A program made the translations under genes and the position numbers. This document shows, in pieces, positions 16,208 through 24,199 of a DNA stretch of 64,000 nt. The stretch covers positions 62,001 through 126,000 of the forward strand of contig NZ_CAMDRE010000002.1 in the NCBI RefSeq assembly GCF_945906775.1. The letters run 5' to 3'. The notes beneath the pieces are model-generated. The model saw only the letters and a program-made list of their open reading frames with translations, had not been told where the DNA came from and made no database searches. Within the stretch, counting starts at the first letter, position 1, and the number at the start of each line of letters is the position of its first letter. The DNA is from Citrobacter sp. Marseille-Q6884 (GTDB taxonomy: Bacteria; Pseudomonadota; Gammaproteobacteria; Enterobacterales; Enterobacteriaceae).

Positions 16208-18752
16208 CGGGGATGGTATGTGTCGAACGCGCACGGATACCTGCGAGGATTTCATCAATCATCAGCATTTCGGTCAGTGGGATTGTGATGTGGTATTTCT
16301 GCACCAGCGGCTGAAAATAACGGGTGTTTTGTGAGATAAACCGCTGCTGACGCTCGTCCAGTGTTTCACTGTCACGATGGGTGTGACCACTGTTCAACAT
16401 CAGTCGCTCCGTCATCAGCGCGATGTGCATCACCAGGTTGATATGCAGATAGTTTTCGAACCGGCAGTGATAGTCCTGCTCATAGCGACGAATAATGGTT
16501 TCAATATCCTCAAGCACCACCCGGGGATTGAGAAAGGTCAGGCGGCTGCTGATACCTTCAAGAGTAAACAGCTCGACCATCTGCTGGATCATGTCACCAA
16601 ATTCCGCGTCGTCCAGCCACTCGGAGAAATAGTGTTGTAGCAGGCTGTCGGCGTTGCCCTGAATGATGTTGCGGATAGTCAGGGACGGGATGTTGCCCGT
16701 ATCCAGGTCGGTAGTCGTGATTATAAGTCGCGTATCTGCTAGCTGGCCTTTCTCCTTCAGCGCCTGACGCAACGTGTCGTACTCCATGGTGATAACATCT
16801 ATGTTCACGGCAGTGAGCGCGTGGGCAAGGATATCCTGCAGTTTTCGGGCTATGCCTTCACCAGAAATGCAGGCGACAATCAATGTGTTGCGAACCGGAG
16901 CCCCCGCATAGTAGCGAATTTCATTTTCGTAGCTGCCGGGGATGGTGCTGATGATGTCAGGCATCGGTAGCCCCTGCTGCAGCTTTTCCGCGATATCCAG
17001 CGCCAGCAGCGTCGTCACGTTATTGATGACGACCAGATCGCCGTGCACGTGTTGATGGATGCCGTGCCAGATCTCTTTCAACGAGCCCATATCAACCAGG
17101 ATCAGGAGCCCGCTGTCATGACGTAGCAGTGCGAGGTGGTTTATCAGCATATCGATAATGGTTTGCGTGCTGGTCAACCAGGGCATGTCAAACGCGGTAA
17201 AGTAGTAACCGCCGGTGAGTTGGTTCACCAGTGAAGCGATGCTGGAGGCGGTCGACTGCCCGTGGGTGACGATAATGCCCTGAAGTTTGGCTCGCGGGTT
17301 ATCGTGAAGCGCGAACAGCGCGGCGCTCAGCGTGAACATCATTTCTGGTGAGGTGAGTTCGCCGCAGGCAGTAATGGCGTCAATAAATTCCTGAGCCATC
17401 AGGCGTGAGCGAGGCGGGTACGGGCACAAGGCGGGCGTAGTGAAGCGGGACGCGGGATCCGCTTGTCCGTTCATCGATTCTCGCAGGATAACGTAGAGCG
17501 CCAGCCGCAGCGCTGGGGAGAAAGGGATACCCCAGCGCTGGCTCAGATTATCAAGCGCTGCTCCGACCATCTGTTGTTGCAGACGGTGAAAATGGCCTTC
17601 ATTTTTTGGCTCATGCTCCGCAAGCCAGGCCTGCATCTCACCAATAAAACGGGCCGCATCCCGGCTGACACAATAATCGGTGAAGGCGGCGCCGAGCGCG
17701 CCATCGCGAGGAAGCTCGTCATGATGTGCATTCTGGTGAATGATCCAGCCGTGATACTGCGCATCACGATGTGCGGTGACAGCCCCAAGGTGGAGCGGAC
17801 TATTTTCCTCGCGCACTATCCAGGCCGTCGCGCACATGACTTTGATCTGATTTCTGATCTCGCCAATATTGCCGGCAAATCGCCCGTTGAGCCAGCCGTA
17901 GAAGTGCATACTGTCGAGCCGGATATCGCAATGAAGCTGCCTTGCCTCCTGGCGCAAAAAGGTTTCCAGCAGCGCGATACGCTCCCGGCGGGTTCTTTCA
18001 TGCCATGCCGGAAGATGAACCGTGACGGGGATACGCCGGTGCAGGGTGCGCAACAGTACGTTATTCACATCTTCCGTGGTGGCGAACACAAAACGCACCT
18101 GCGCGGAACGTGGCTGCTTATTGTCGCCCAGTCGGTAGAAGTAGCCTTTGTCCATGAACAGAAACAGTTTTTCCTGGTTCTCCGCTGATAAGCGATGGAC
18201 CTCATCGAGAAACAACATCCCGCCGTTAGCGTTGTCCAGCAGGCCTGCTTTTTCACCCGTCGCGCCGGTAAACGCGCCTTTGCTGTGGCCGAATAGGGTA
18301 CTGGAGAGTAACTCGGGGTTATTGGCGTAATCCGCGCAGTTTAGCTCGACGAGCGGGCATCCGGTTGCAATCAGTCCTTGTTGGCAGGCGTAGTCATAGA
18401 GCCGGGCGGCAAGGTAGCTTTTCCCCGTTCCGCTTTCACCGGTCAGCAACAGCGCGAGTCCGTTCGGTGGATAATCCACCGCCGCGCGGCACAATGTCAT
18501 TTGGCTATACAGGCTCTCGTTTTCTGCCTGTGGGAGTATGGCAGCGGTTGTTTGCGGACCGGAGAGGTAAAACCTCACCGGGCGGCTGTTGTCTTTAGTC
18601 AGCATGCCATCTTCACAGAGTCGGTTCAGATAATGGCTGATGACGTTACGTTTAACGGACAGTAGTGAGAGGCACTGGGCGGCCGTAAAGCCGTTGGGCT
18701 CTGAGGCAAATGTTGATACCAACTGCTGAAAGAAATTGTCTTTAACGCTCAA
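16188..18752 (-). CDS. LevR-family sigma54-dependent transcriptional activator with PRD and PTS domains
   Basis: An 854-residue activator. An N-terminal winged helix spans about 5-60. The AAA+ domain has Walker A GESGTGKS (105-112), GAFTGA (159-164, sigma54 contact) and Walker B FLDE (about 181-184). A PRD-like region spans about 360-475 and lacks the usual histidine. An EIIA-Man domain has THG (His497), an EIIB-Gat-like segment has CISGEG (Cys628), and a C-terminal PRD carries His776. In this family PTS phosphorylation of these sites tunes activity to sugar and HPr state. It ends 96 bases before the first PTS gene and on the same strand, and should drive that operon. Confidence 0.93.
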   Translation of the reverse strand: MSVKDNFFQQLVSTFASEPNGFTAAQCLSLLSVKRNVISHYLNRLCEDGMLTKDNSRPVRFYLSGPQTTAAILPQAENESLYSQMTLCRAAVDYPPNGLALLLTGESGTGKSYLAARLYDYACQQGLIATGCPLVELNCADYANNPELLSSTLFGHSKGAFTGATGEKAGLLDNANGGMLFLDEVHRLSAENQEKLFLFMDKGYFYRLGDNKQPRSAQVRFVFATTEDVNNVLLRTLHRRIPVTVHLPAWHERTRRERIALLETFLRQEARQLHCDIRLDSMHFYGWLNGRFAGNIGEIRNQIKVMCATAWIVREENSPLHLGAVTAHRDAQYHGWIIHQNAHHDELPRDGALGAAFTDYCVSRDAARFIGEMQAWLAEHEPKNEGHFHRLQQQMVGAALDNLSQRWGIPFSPALRLALYVILRESMNGQADPASRFTTPALCPYPPRSRLMAQEFIDAITACGELTSPEMMFTLSAALFALHDNPRAKLQGIIVTHGQSTASSIASLVNQLTGGYYFTAFDMPWLTSTQTIIDMLINHLALLRHDSGLLILVDMGSLKEIWHGIHQHVHGDLVVINNVTTLLALDIAEKLQQGLPMPDIISTIPGSYENEIRYYAGAPVRNTLIVACISGEGIARKLQDILAHALTAVNIDVITMEYDTLRQALKEKGQLADTRLIITTTDLDTGNIPSLTIRNIIQGNADSLLQHYFSEWLDDAEFGDMIQQMVELFTLEGISSRLTFLNPRVVLEDIETIIRRYEQDYHCRFENYLHINLVMHIALMTERLMLNSGHTHRDSETLDERQQRFISQNTRYFQPLVQKYHITIPLTEMLMIDEILAGIRARSTHTIPGVENGN

Positions 18753-18984
18753 AGGCGGAGCTCCCTTTTATCCAGAGGGTGATCCCGGCTGGGCTTTAGC
18801 GGTGTATAAGAGCAGGAATAGCGATAAATGGATGCGGCGCGGCCCGCATTAATGGCAATGGGTAATTATGGAGGGAATATTTATAGAAATTATGAATGGC
18901 AAGCGTGCAAATTGATAAAGGGTTTTGCCTTGCCCTGGATACGTCTGATGCCAGTGGCGTTACGCTGGCAAAACCATAATGCAA

Positions 18985-19374
18985 TTAGACCATGAGAGTA
19001 GGATAGAGCCGGTACAGAACCACCAGAACGACAATATTCAGCATCACCGTTAAAATGAAGTACGTCTTGAAAGGCTGTTTTTTTGTCTTGTGGCGAAAAA
19101 ATTGCTGGCCAAGAATCGCGCCGGGCCAACCGCCAACCGCGCCCAACAACAGCAACGTAGACTCAGGGACTCTACGCCAGGCGTTGCAGGCTGCTTTTTT
19201 ATCAATACCGTACACCACCAGCGTCAACACACTGACCAGCAGGAACCACATCACAAAAGGATGGGGTAACCATAGACAGCCCATCGCCGCAGCAATCAGA
19301 AGTAAGTAACATAAACGCGTGAGAAACATATCCCTCATTCCCAGATTATCAATCCGTGAAAAATGAAGTGGCAA
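18985..19374 (-). CDS. DUF1294 family membrane protein
   Basis: A 129-residue protein with three or four hydrophobic segments and the DUF1294 core: YGIDKKAACNAWRRVPE, then LLLLGAVGGWPGAILGQ, then RHKTKKQPFKTYF. The function of this family is unknown. The frame shown opens with TTG at 19374; ATG codons at 19338 and 19329 are possible starts and neither has a clear ribosome site. It stands alone, divergent from the next gene. The 232 bases between it and the LevR gene (18753-18984) show nothing recognisable. Confidence 0.8.
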   Translation of the reverse strand: MPLHFSRIDNLGMRDMFLTRLCYLLLIAAAMGCLWLPHPFVMWFLLVSVLTLVVYGIDKKAACNAWRRVPESTLLLLGAVGGWPGAILGQQFFRHKTKKQPFKTYFILTVMLNIVVLVVLYRLYPTLMV

Positions 19375-19515
19375 TGGTAATCGATCGCTTCCATTGTGGC
19401 TATGCCGCTGAGCTGTCCGCTTCTTTACAGTGGAGCGATACAGACGGCGAATGAGGTTCGTTTGTGTTAAAAGTAAATTTCTGGGCAGTTATGCCTGAAA
19501 CTTAACGGAGTATAA

Positions 19516-19911
19516 ATGAGAACGCAGAAGCGATGCATGGGATATGTAGCACTGGTGGTTGATGACTATGATAGGGCAATTGAGTATTACACTAAAAAGC
19601 TGGGTTTCACTCTCGTTGAGGATACACCACAACCGGGGAAACGCTGGGTCGTAGTAACACCTAACCCCGAAAGCGATTGCAATCTTCTTTTAGCTCGTGC
19701 GTCAAATGAAAGGCAGGAAGGTTTTATCGGCAATCAATGCGGTGGCAGGGTTTTTCTTTTTCTCCAGACTGATGACTTCTGGCGCGACTACAACGCTATG
19801 AAATTAAAAGGCGTGAAATTCTCTGAGGAGCCTCGTGAAGAGGAGTACGGAACAGTAGTGGTATTTGAAGACCTTTACGGCAACCGCTGGGATCTTTACC
19901 AGAACAAGTAA
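19516..19911 (+). CDS. VOC (glyoxalase/dioxygenase) superfamily protein
   Basis: A 131-residue single-domain vicinal oxygen chelate protein. The N-terminal beta-alpha unit VALVVDDYDRAIEYYTKKLGF and the C-terminal VVFEDLYGNRWDLYQ are family signatures, and the Glu residues near the end of each module are candidate metal ligands. Members include glyoxalases, resistance proteins and dioxygenases; nothing here decides the substrate. The ATG has a GGAG site 6 bases upstream. It stands alone. Confidence 0.87.
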   Translation: MRTQKRCMGYVALVVDDYDRAIEYYTKKLGFTLVEDTPQPGKRWVVVTPNPESDCNLLLARASNERQEGFIGNQCGGRVFLFLQTDDFWRDYNAMKLKGVKFSEEPREEEYGTVVVFEDLYGNRWDLYQNK

Positions 19912-20122
19912 AGTTAAAACGCTCTGTCCGCAATGTCATCAATACGTAGTCACGTAGTCGGAAGATGATGCAAGTCTGCTCCTCGCTCACTGCGTACCTT
20001 CAGCTCAGTTGGTATGTCCGCTTCGTCCCAGAGGCGAACATAAGCAATGTTGATTGCCTAATGTGATGTACCGAATTTTTATATAACGTCCCCGTATGGG
20101 AATTAAGAGCCTGCCACGCTGC

Positions 20123-20162
20123 TGTCATTAGGGTGTCAGGTTCCTGTCAGGTCACTGTCAGG
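20123..20162. repeat. Four TGTCA units at an 11-base period, operator-like array
   Basis: TGTCA starts at 20123, 20134, 20145 and 20156, exactly 11 bases apart. The last three extend to TGTCAGGT. They lie 75-115 bases before the XRE-family regulator gene, all on one DNA face. No gene is seen in the 325 bases 19912-20236. An inverted TGACA at 20207-20211 also lies close to the regulator start. Confidence 0.75.
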
Positions 20163-20236
20163 TTCTGATCGTGGTAATGCAGACAGGCACCGGTAACACT
20201 GCTAACTGACAACTTACTACTCGGAGATAGACGACA

Positions 20237-20704
20237 ATGAGTGACACGAATAAGTTCAGGGCGCTGCGCCTGCAGCGAGCCTGGTCGCAGGAGCAGCTAG
20301 CCGAATTAACCGGCCTGAGCACGCGTACTGTACAGAGGATCGAGAACGGCGAGAGCCCCAGCCTGGAAACGTTGAGCGCCTTAGCTGCCGTGTTCGAGGT
20401 AAGCGTTACGGAGCTTTCAACTCCGGAAAATGACGGGGACAACGCACTCGATCAGCGAATTACCGAAACGAGAGCCAGGATAGACGAGGAACGCCGGTTT
20501 TACAGCTCAATATTTTCAGCGCTCGTCGTTTGCCTGCTGCTATTCATGCTTAATCACTTCACGTCTCCTGGCCGCTTTTGGTCGCTATGGGTTGCTGCTA
20601 TCTGGTTTGCGTTAATTGCAATGCGAGGAGTGAAGATATTTTTGTTTCGGGGACTGATTAACAAATGGCAGCAGAAGAGGCTCCGACACCTGCTCCGCAA
20701 ATAA
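20237..20704 (+). CDS. XRE-family DNA-binding protein with C-terminal 2TM domain
   Basis: A 155-residue protein. Residues about 7-60 form a Cro/CI helix-turn-helix (LRLQRAWSQEQLAELTGLSTRTVQRIENGES). A charged, probably coiled-coil linker (about 70-90) follows, then two hydrophobic segments (about 93-110 and 117-135) and a basic tail, the layout of 2TM domains. It is probably a membrane-tethered regulator. The phased TGTCA array upstream is a natural site for autoregulation. A GGAG site lies 11 bases before the ATG. Its targets are unknown; the next gene downstream is one candidate. Confidence 0.85.
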   Translation: MSDTNKFRALRLQRAWSQEQLAELTGLSTRTVQRIENGESPSLETLSALAAVFEVSVTELSTPENDGDNALDQRITETRARIDEERRFYSSIFSALVVCLLLFMLNHFTSPGRFWSLWVAAIWFALIAMRGVKIFLFRGLINKWQQKRLRHLLRK

Positions 20705-20766
20705 TGTATGGTTGGAAAGCCTGGATTAATAGCTCTAATTCTGACCAGCAAACTATACGAAACCCC

Positions 20767-20790
20767 ACTCGACGATATTTTTCGTCGAGT
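20767..20790 (+). terminator. 9-bp perfect stem-loop after the XRE gene
   Basis: ACTCGACGA (20767-20775) and TCGTCGAGT (20782-20790) pair around a TATTTT loop. No T run follows, so it is a weak terminator or a site-like dyad between the regulator and the AT-rich gene downstream. Confidence 0.45.
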
Positions 20791-20933
20791 ATTGGCATGT
20801 CTGCTCCTCGCTGTGAGTTCAACGGGTCAATGCAACGCTATCCTTAATCGAAGGGGGACGTTGCCATGAAACGAAGAACGCGTAAACTACGGATCACTCA
20901 AGAACAGTGAGTCGTTTGTAAGGAATTTTAATT

Positions 20934-21914
20934 ATGGATTATGTGGATAGCGAATTAAATCCTGTAGCAGAGAGTGTAAAAAAGAAATTTGTTGATTTAG
21001 AGTATGAACTACAGGTGCTTAGTAGGCAGAGGGAAGTACTGCTGCTTTATCGCGGAGAAGAGTTACGTAATATAAAAAAACGCCTGCTAAAAAAAACTGT
21101 TTCCAGTAAAGAAGCCGAAATTTATGAGCGTGCGTTTTACTTTGGTGAAAAGGCCAGACATTTTTCAGTCGATGTTTTTACGCCGGTGCGAAACTATCTT
21201 ACCAATCTCAACGACCATTCAGACCAAACCTTCACATTTATTCATAATCGCATTTGCAATATTCTTAAAGAACCCAAGTTATCGGCCAGAATCGAAAAAT
21301 GCACAGATGATAGATTCCGGCAGTACTTTCTTAGGCCTGGCTCTGATGTTGACTTTCTGCAAAAAAGTAATTCTTGTTATACTGATAAGACCAAAGTTTA
21401 TGCCCGTGATTATTACTTGTACTTTCTTCATGTTGCGGGATCTCCGGGCATTCGCAAGGAAACAATGCTGGTCTCGACATCAAAAGATAAAACCATTGCA
21501 ATGCAGTTTTCTGAATCCACAAAGAAAGAAAGGGTGATTTTTCATTACTTTGTTCCTGCACCATTTCAGGATTATGCTATCGGCCCATGGGAGATTGAAC
21601 ATCATAAAAAAGTAATTTATGCCACGGGACTTCCCGCGTATTCACCGAAAGGATTGTATCCGAAACAGAATGAAATTGCCGTTAAAGGTGCACTGTTTCC
21701 ACATTTTCTTTTAGGAATAGAGTTGGTTGGTAAAGATAAATTTATAATAAACTCTCACTTTACCAGTGCGAATAACATGAATAATATTCAATCGATTGTC
21801 CAGCATGGGTTCAATATAGATCAAACTGATTTTGAAAAAACGATATTTGACACTGGATATATACGCTATGGTGAAACCGATGGTTATGGAGCATTTAGCT
21901 CTTATAATGTCTGA
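20934..21914 (+). CDS. Unrecognised AT-rich gene; candidate ADP-ribosyltransferase
   Basis: A 326-residue protein I do not recognise as a named family. Three short motifs stand in the order of the R-S-E class of ADP-ribosyltransferases. LLYRGEE holds Arg40, MLVSTSKDKTIAMQF holds the STS triplet at 181-183 followed by the usual A...F, and KQNEIAVKG gives Q245-x-E247 with a following beta strand (HFLLGIELV). The Arg-to-Glu distance of about 207 residues suits this fold. No signal peptide or membrane segment is seen, so any secretion would be by another route or it acts in the cell. AAGGA lies 9 bases before the ATG. Base use is visibly AT-rich, with AAA and ATA codons, unlike its neighbours, which suggests transfer. 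Confidence 0.7.
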   Translation: MDYVDSELNPVAESVKKKFVDLEYELQVLSRQREVLLLYRGEELRNIKKRLLKKTVSSKEAEIYERAFYFGEKARHFSVDVFTPVRNYLTNLNDHSDQTFTFIHNRICNILKEPKLSARIEKCTDDRFRQYFLRPGSDVDFLQKSNSCYTDKTKVYARDYYLYFLHVAGSPGIRKETMLVSTSKDKTIAMQFSESTKKERVIFHYFVPAPFQDYAIGPWEIEHHKKVIYATGLPAYSPKGLYPKQNEIAVKGALFPHFLLGIELVGKDKFIINSHFTSANNMNNIQSIVQHGFNIDQTDFEKTIFDTGYIRYGETDGYGAFSSYNV

Positions 21915-22156
21915 AAATGAGTCTGTCAGTAGTTCTGTGTAACTGCCGCGGTGTTAAGGGTGAGCGCGCGTGCGGTCACCGCACTTGATAATATAATCCT
22001 TCCTCATCAGCCGCCGGTCCTGAGTCGTTATACTCCATTTTTTGACGCATCCTTGATTACCAGGTAAAGAACCTTTCGTACTGAGCTATCTGTCGGGAAC
22101 ACTTTGCACTTCTCGCTCAGAGCTGGCTATGCTTTCTAATAATTCCTGCTCTTTGT

Positions 22157-22369
22157 CTAGCTTGTTGGGGTAACTGACGGGTAGGGGCCTATGATCTTCT
22201 TTGCACGTTTCTCGATGACAGGCCGATAGCAACAGAACTGCCAGAGCTTACTACCACTGGACTTGATTAACAGAGTAAGACCGTCACCATCATACAGCTG
22301 ATAATCGGCATCTTTAGGTTTGGCGGCTTTGATTTCCGTATCAGTTAATGGCTTGGTTTTTCTTGCTAT
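22157..22369 (-). pseudogene. Remnant of P4-type tyrosine recombinase (integrase), N-terminal end
   Basis: About 70 codons match the N-terminal arm-binding domain (DUF4102) of P4/CP4-57-type integrases: KPLTDTEIKAAKPKD, YDGDGLTLLIKSSGSKLWQF, then IGPYPSV, after which the frame stops. The normal start codon before ARKTKPL reads ATA instead of ATG (22367-22369), although a GGAG site is still 7 bases upstream. The catalytic domain is absent. It is a dead relic of an element that used the adjacent ssrA 3' end as its attachment site. The bases 21915-22156 show no gene. Confidence 0.8.
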
Positions 22370-22386
22370 GGGGAGTCTCCATGCGT

Positions 22387-22427
22387 TTAGGCCCAACGAA
22401 AACAATAGAGCTTTTCGTTGGGCCTAA
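22387..22427. repeat. 16-bp perfect inverted repeat beside the integrase remnant
   Basis: TTAGGCCCAACGAAAA (22387-22402) and its exact complement (22412-22427) flank a 9-base loop. It lies directly upstream of the dead integrase and about 145 bases from the tmRNA 3' end. It could be an integrase or excisionase arm site, an old promoter operator, or a terminator. Confidence 0.7.
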
Positions 22428-22493
22428 CAAGGTGCCTAAAAGGTTCGGATTTAATTAGTTGGCATCAGACTTCGCGGGACAAATTCAAGGCAC

Positions 22494-22526
22494 AAAAAAG
22501 CCCGCAGGGCTTGCGCCGTGCGGGCT
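22494..22526 (-). terminator. Rho-independent terminator of ssrA
   Basis: On the minus strand AGCCCGCA (22519-22526) pairs with TGCGGGCT (22499-22506) and is followed by TTTTTT, about 50 bases beyond the mature tmRNA 3' end. Confidence 0.85.
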
Positions 22527-22572
22527 CTTAGGACTTCATCGGATGACTCTGGTAATCACCGATGGAGAATTT

Positions 22573-22936
22573 TGGTGGAGCTGGCGGGAGTTGAACCCGC
22601 GTCCGAAATTCCTACATCCTCGGTACTACATGCTTAGTCAGTCTTTACATTCGCCTGGCACCTGCGGACAGACACGCCACTACCAGACTAGCCTGATTAG
22701 TTTTAACGCTTCAACCCCAGGCAGGGCTTCCACGCGATCTCTTTTGGGTTTGACCTCTCTTTGATCCCCGTCTTAAGAGCGGAAGCTAGGGAGAGAGGGC
22801 TCAGAGCAGGTTATTAAGCTGCTAAAGCGTAGTTTTCGTCGTTTGCGACTATTTTTTTGCGGCTTTTTACGAGGCCAACCGCCCCTCGGCATGCACCTTG
22901 GGTTTCGCGAATCCCGTCGAATCCAGAATCAGCCCC
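22573..22936 (-). ncRNA. ssrA: Transfer-messenger RNA (tmRNA)
   Basis: The 364-base tmRNA rescues stalled ribosomes together with SmpB. The 5' end GGGGCTGATTCTGGATTCGA (from 22936) and the 3' end, a T-arm GGTTCAA with an acceptor ending CCA at 22573, form the tRNA-like part. The resume codon and tag read ANDENYALAA followed by TAATAA (22846 down to 22811), identical to the E. coli tag. The sequence closely resembles E. coli tmRNA along its whole length. The 3' end is a common integration site, and an integrase relic lies beside it. Confidence 0.98.
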
Positions 22937-22950
22937 AATGTGTTACAGCA

Positions 22951-22980
22951 AGTATAACAGACTTGTGACACGCGTGACCA
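22951..22980 (-). promoter_or_regulatory. Promoter of ssrA
   Basis: On the minus strand TGGTCA (22975-22980) and TATACT (22951-22956) are spaced 18 bases apart. The start would fall about 7 bases before the mature 5' end, matching the short leader that RNase P removes from pre-tmRNA. Confidence 0.65.
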
Positions 22981-23008
22981 GCCCCCGCAACCCCTTATCC
23001 TCAAGGAT

Positions 23009-24199
23009 TTACCGCTCGCGTAGTGCTTCTTTTGCGCGATTAAACGGTTTGATTAAATAGTCAACGATGGTTTTTTCACCTGTTTTTATATCCACTGTGG
23101 CAATCATGCCTGGGACGATGGAGAAATGACGCCCCAGTTTGTTCTGCAGATAGTCCTGATGGGTGCGGATAAACACACGGTAGTAGAAGATTTCGGGCTT
23201 CACTTTGTCCTGGATTGTATCCGGGGAGATGGTTTCCACTACACCTTCCAGCCCGCCATAAATGGCGTAGTCATAGGCGGTGATCTTCACCAGCGCGCGC
23301 TGACCGGGATGGATAAAGGCGATATCGCGCGGCGACAGGCGCGTTTCAATGAGCAGGTGGTCGTCCACTGGCACGATCTCCATCATCTCGCCGTTAGGGG
23401 GAATAACGCCGCCAATGGTGGTGACCTGAATGTTTTTTACGATGCCACGCATCGGGGTGCGCACGGTCAGACGGGTGACGGAGTCTTCGCGCCCTTTTAA
23501 AATGGCCGCAAGCATATCCACTTCGGCGTTGGCTTTCGACAACGCTTCACGCGCTTGCACGTAATATTGCGAGCGCAGGTCGGTTATCTTCAGCCCCAGA
23601 TCGCTTTTTTGACGTTGCAGACGCAGCACTTCCACGTGGCTGGCTGCACCGCTTTTTTCCAGCCGTTGGGTAATCGTCAGCTCTTTATTAACCGACACCA
23701 GCGCATCCTGCAGCTCCACCATCGAGTCGGCAAGCTGCGCCCGACGACTCTTATACAATCGGGTTTCGGAGGCGATAAGTTCCGGCCAGGCGTTTAGCTC
23801 TTTGGGGAAGGTCAGCGGCAGATCGTTGACTTCGGCATTGAGTCTCGCGCTGGAAGCCAGCGAGGCGCGGTATCGGGCGGCGCTTTCACCGACGTTGGAT
23901 TCCGAACGGGTCGGGTCGAGGCGAGCCACAATCTGATTCGCCTGCACTTTATCGCCTTCGCGCACCGTCAGTTCTGCGAGGATCCCTCCGTCGAGCGACT
24001 GCAGCACCTGCTCGCGGGAGCTGGGGATCACTTTCCCGCTGCCGGTTGAGACTTCGTCCAGTTTGCCAAAATACGCCCAGACACCGACGACGACAAACAG
24101 CAACGTACTGAGCAGGATAATACGACTGGCCCCGGAAAAGCGGTGTTCGCGACGGATATCGAGGTCATCCATGGCGGCATCATGCGGATTGGTTTTCAT
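23009..24199 (-). CDS. bapD: Type I secretion membrane fusion protein (HlyD family)
   Basis: A 396-residue adaptor linking the inner-membrane ABC exporter to the outer-membrane channel. A short cytoplasmic N-terminus precedes one membrane helix (about 25-45). GSGKVIPSSREQVLQSLDGGILAELTVREGD is the lipoyl/barrel start, a long coiled-coil hairpin follows, and the HlyD secretion signature is near the C-terminus (GMIATVDIKTGEKTIVDYLIKP). The ATG at 24199 follows GGGAG and overlaps the ABC gene; a longer frame from 24244 runs over that gene and is not favoured. The symbol follows the Salmonella bap locus. Confidence 0.9.
   Translation of the reverse strand: MKTNPHDAAMDDLDIRREHRFSGASRIILLSTLLFVVVGVWAYFGKLDEVSTGSGKVIPSSREQVLQSLDGGILAELTVREGDKVQANQIVARLDPTRSESNVGESAARYRASLASSARLNAEVNDLPLTFPKELNAWPELIASETRLYKSRRAQLADSMVELQDALVSVNKELTITQRLEKSGAASHVEVLRLQRQKSDLGLKITDLRSQYYVQAREALSKANAEVDMLAAILKGREDSVTRLTVRTPMRGIVKNIQVTTIGGVIPPNGEMMEIVPVDDHLLIETRLSPRDIAFIHPGQRALVKITAYDYAIYGGLEGVVETISPDTIQDKVKPEIFYYRVFIRTHQDYLQNKLGRHFSIVPGMIATVDIKTGEKTIVDYLIKPFNRAKEALRER

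Noticed and set aside
17463..18188. 241-aa frame on the + strand inside the LevR-type activator gene
   Set aside because: The opposite strand encodes an activator with all AAA+ motifs; this frame matches nothing and lacks a ribosome site.
18796..18984. 62-aa frame between the LevR-type gene and the DUF1294 gene
   Set aside because: No ribosome site, no recognisable sequence, and composition typical of a spacer.
20866..20910. Short frame reading MKRRTRKLRITQEQ before the candidate transferase
   Set aside because: It resembles the start of a basic DNA-binding or transposase protein but stops after 14 codons and has no clear context. It is too short to call even as a pseudogene.
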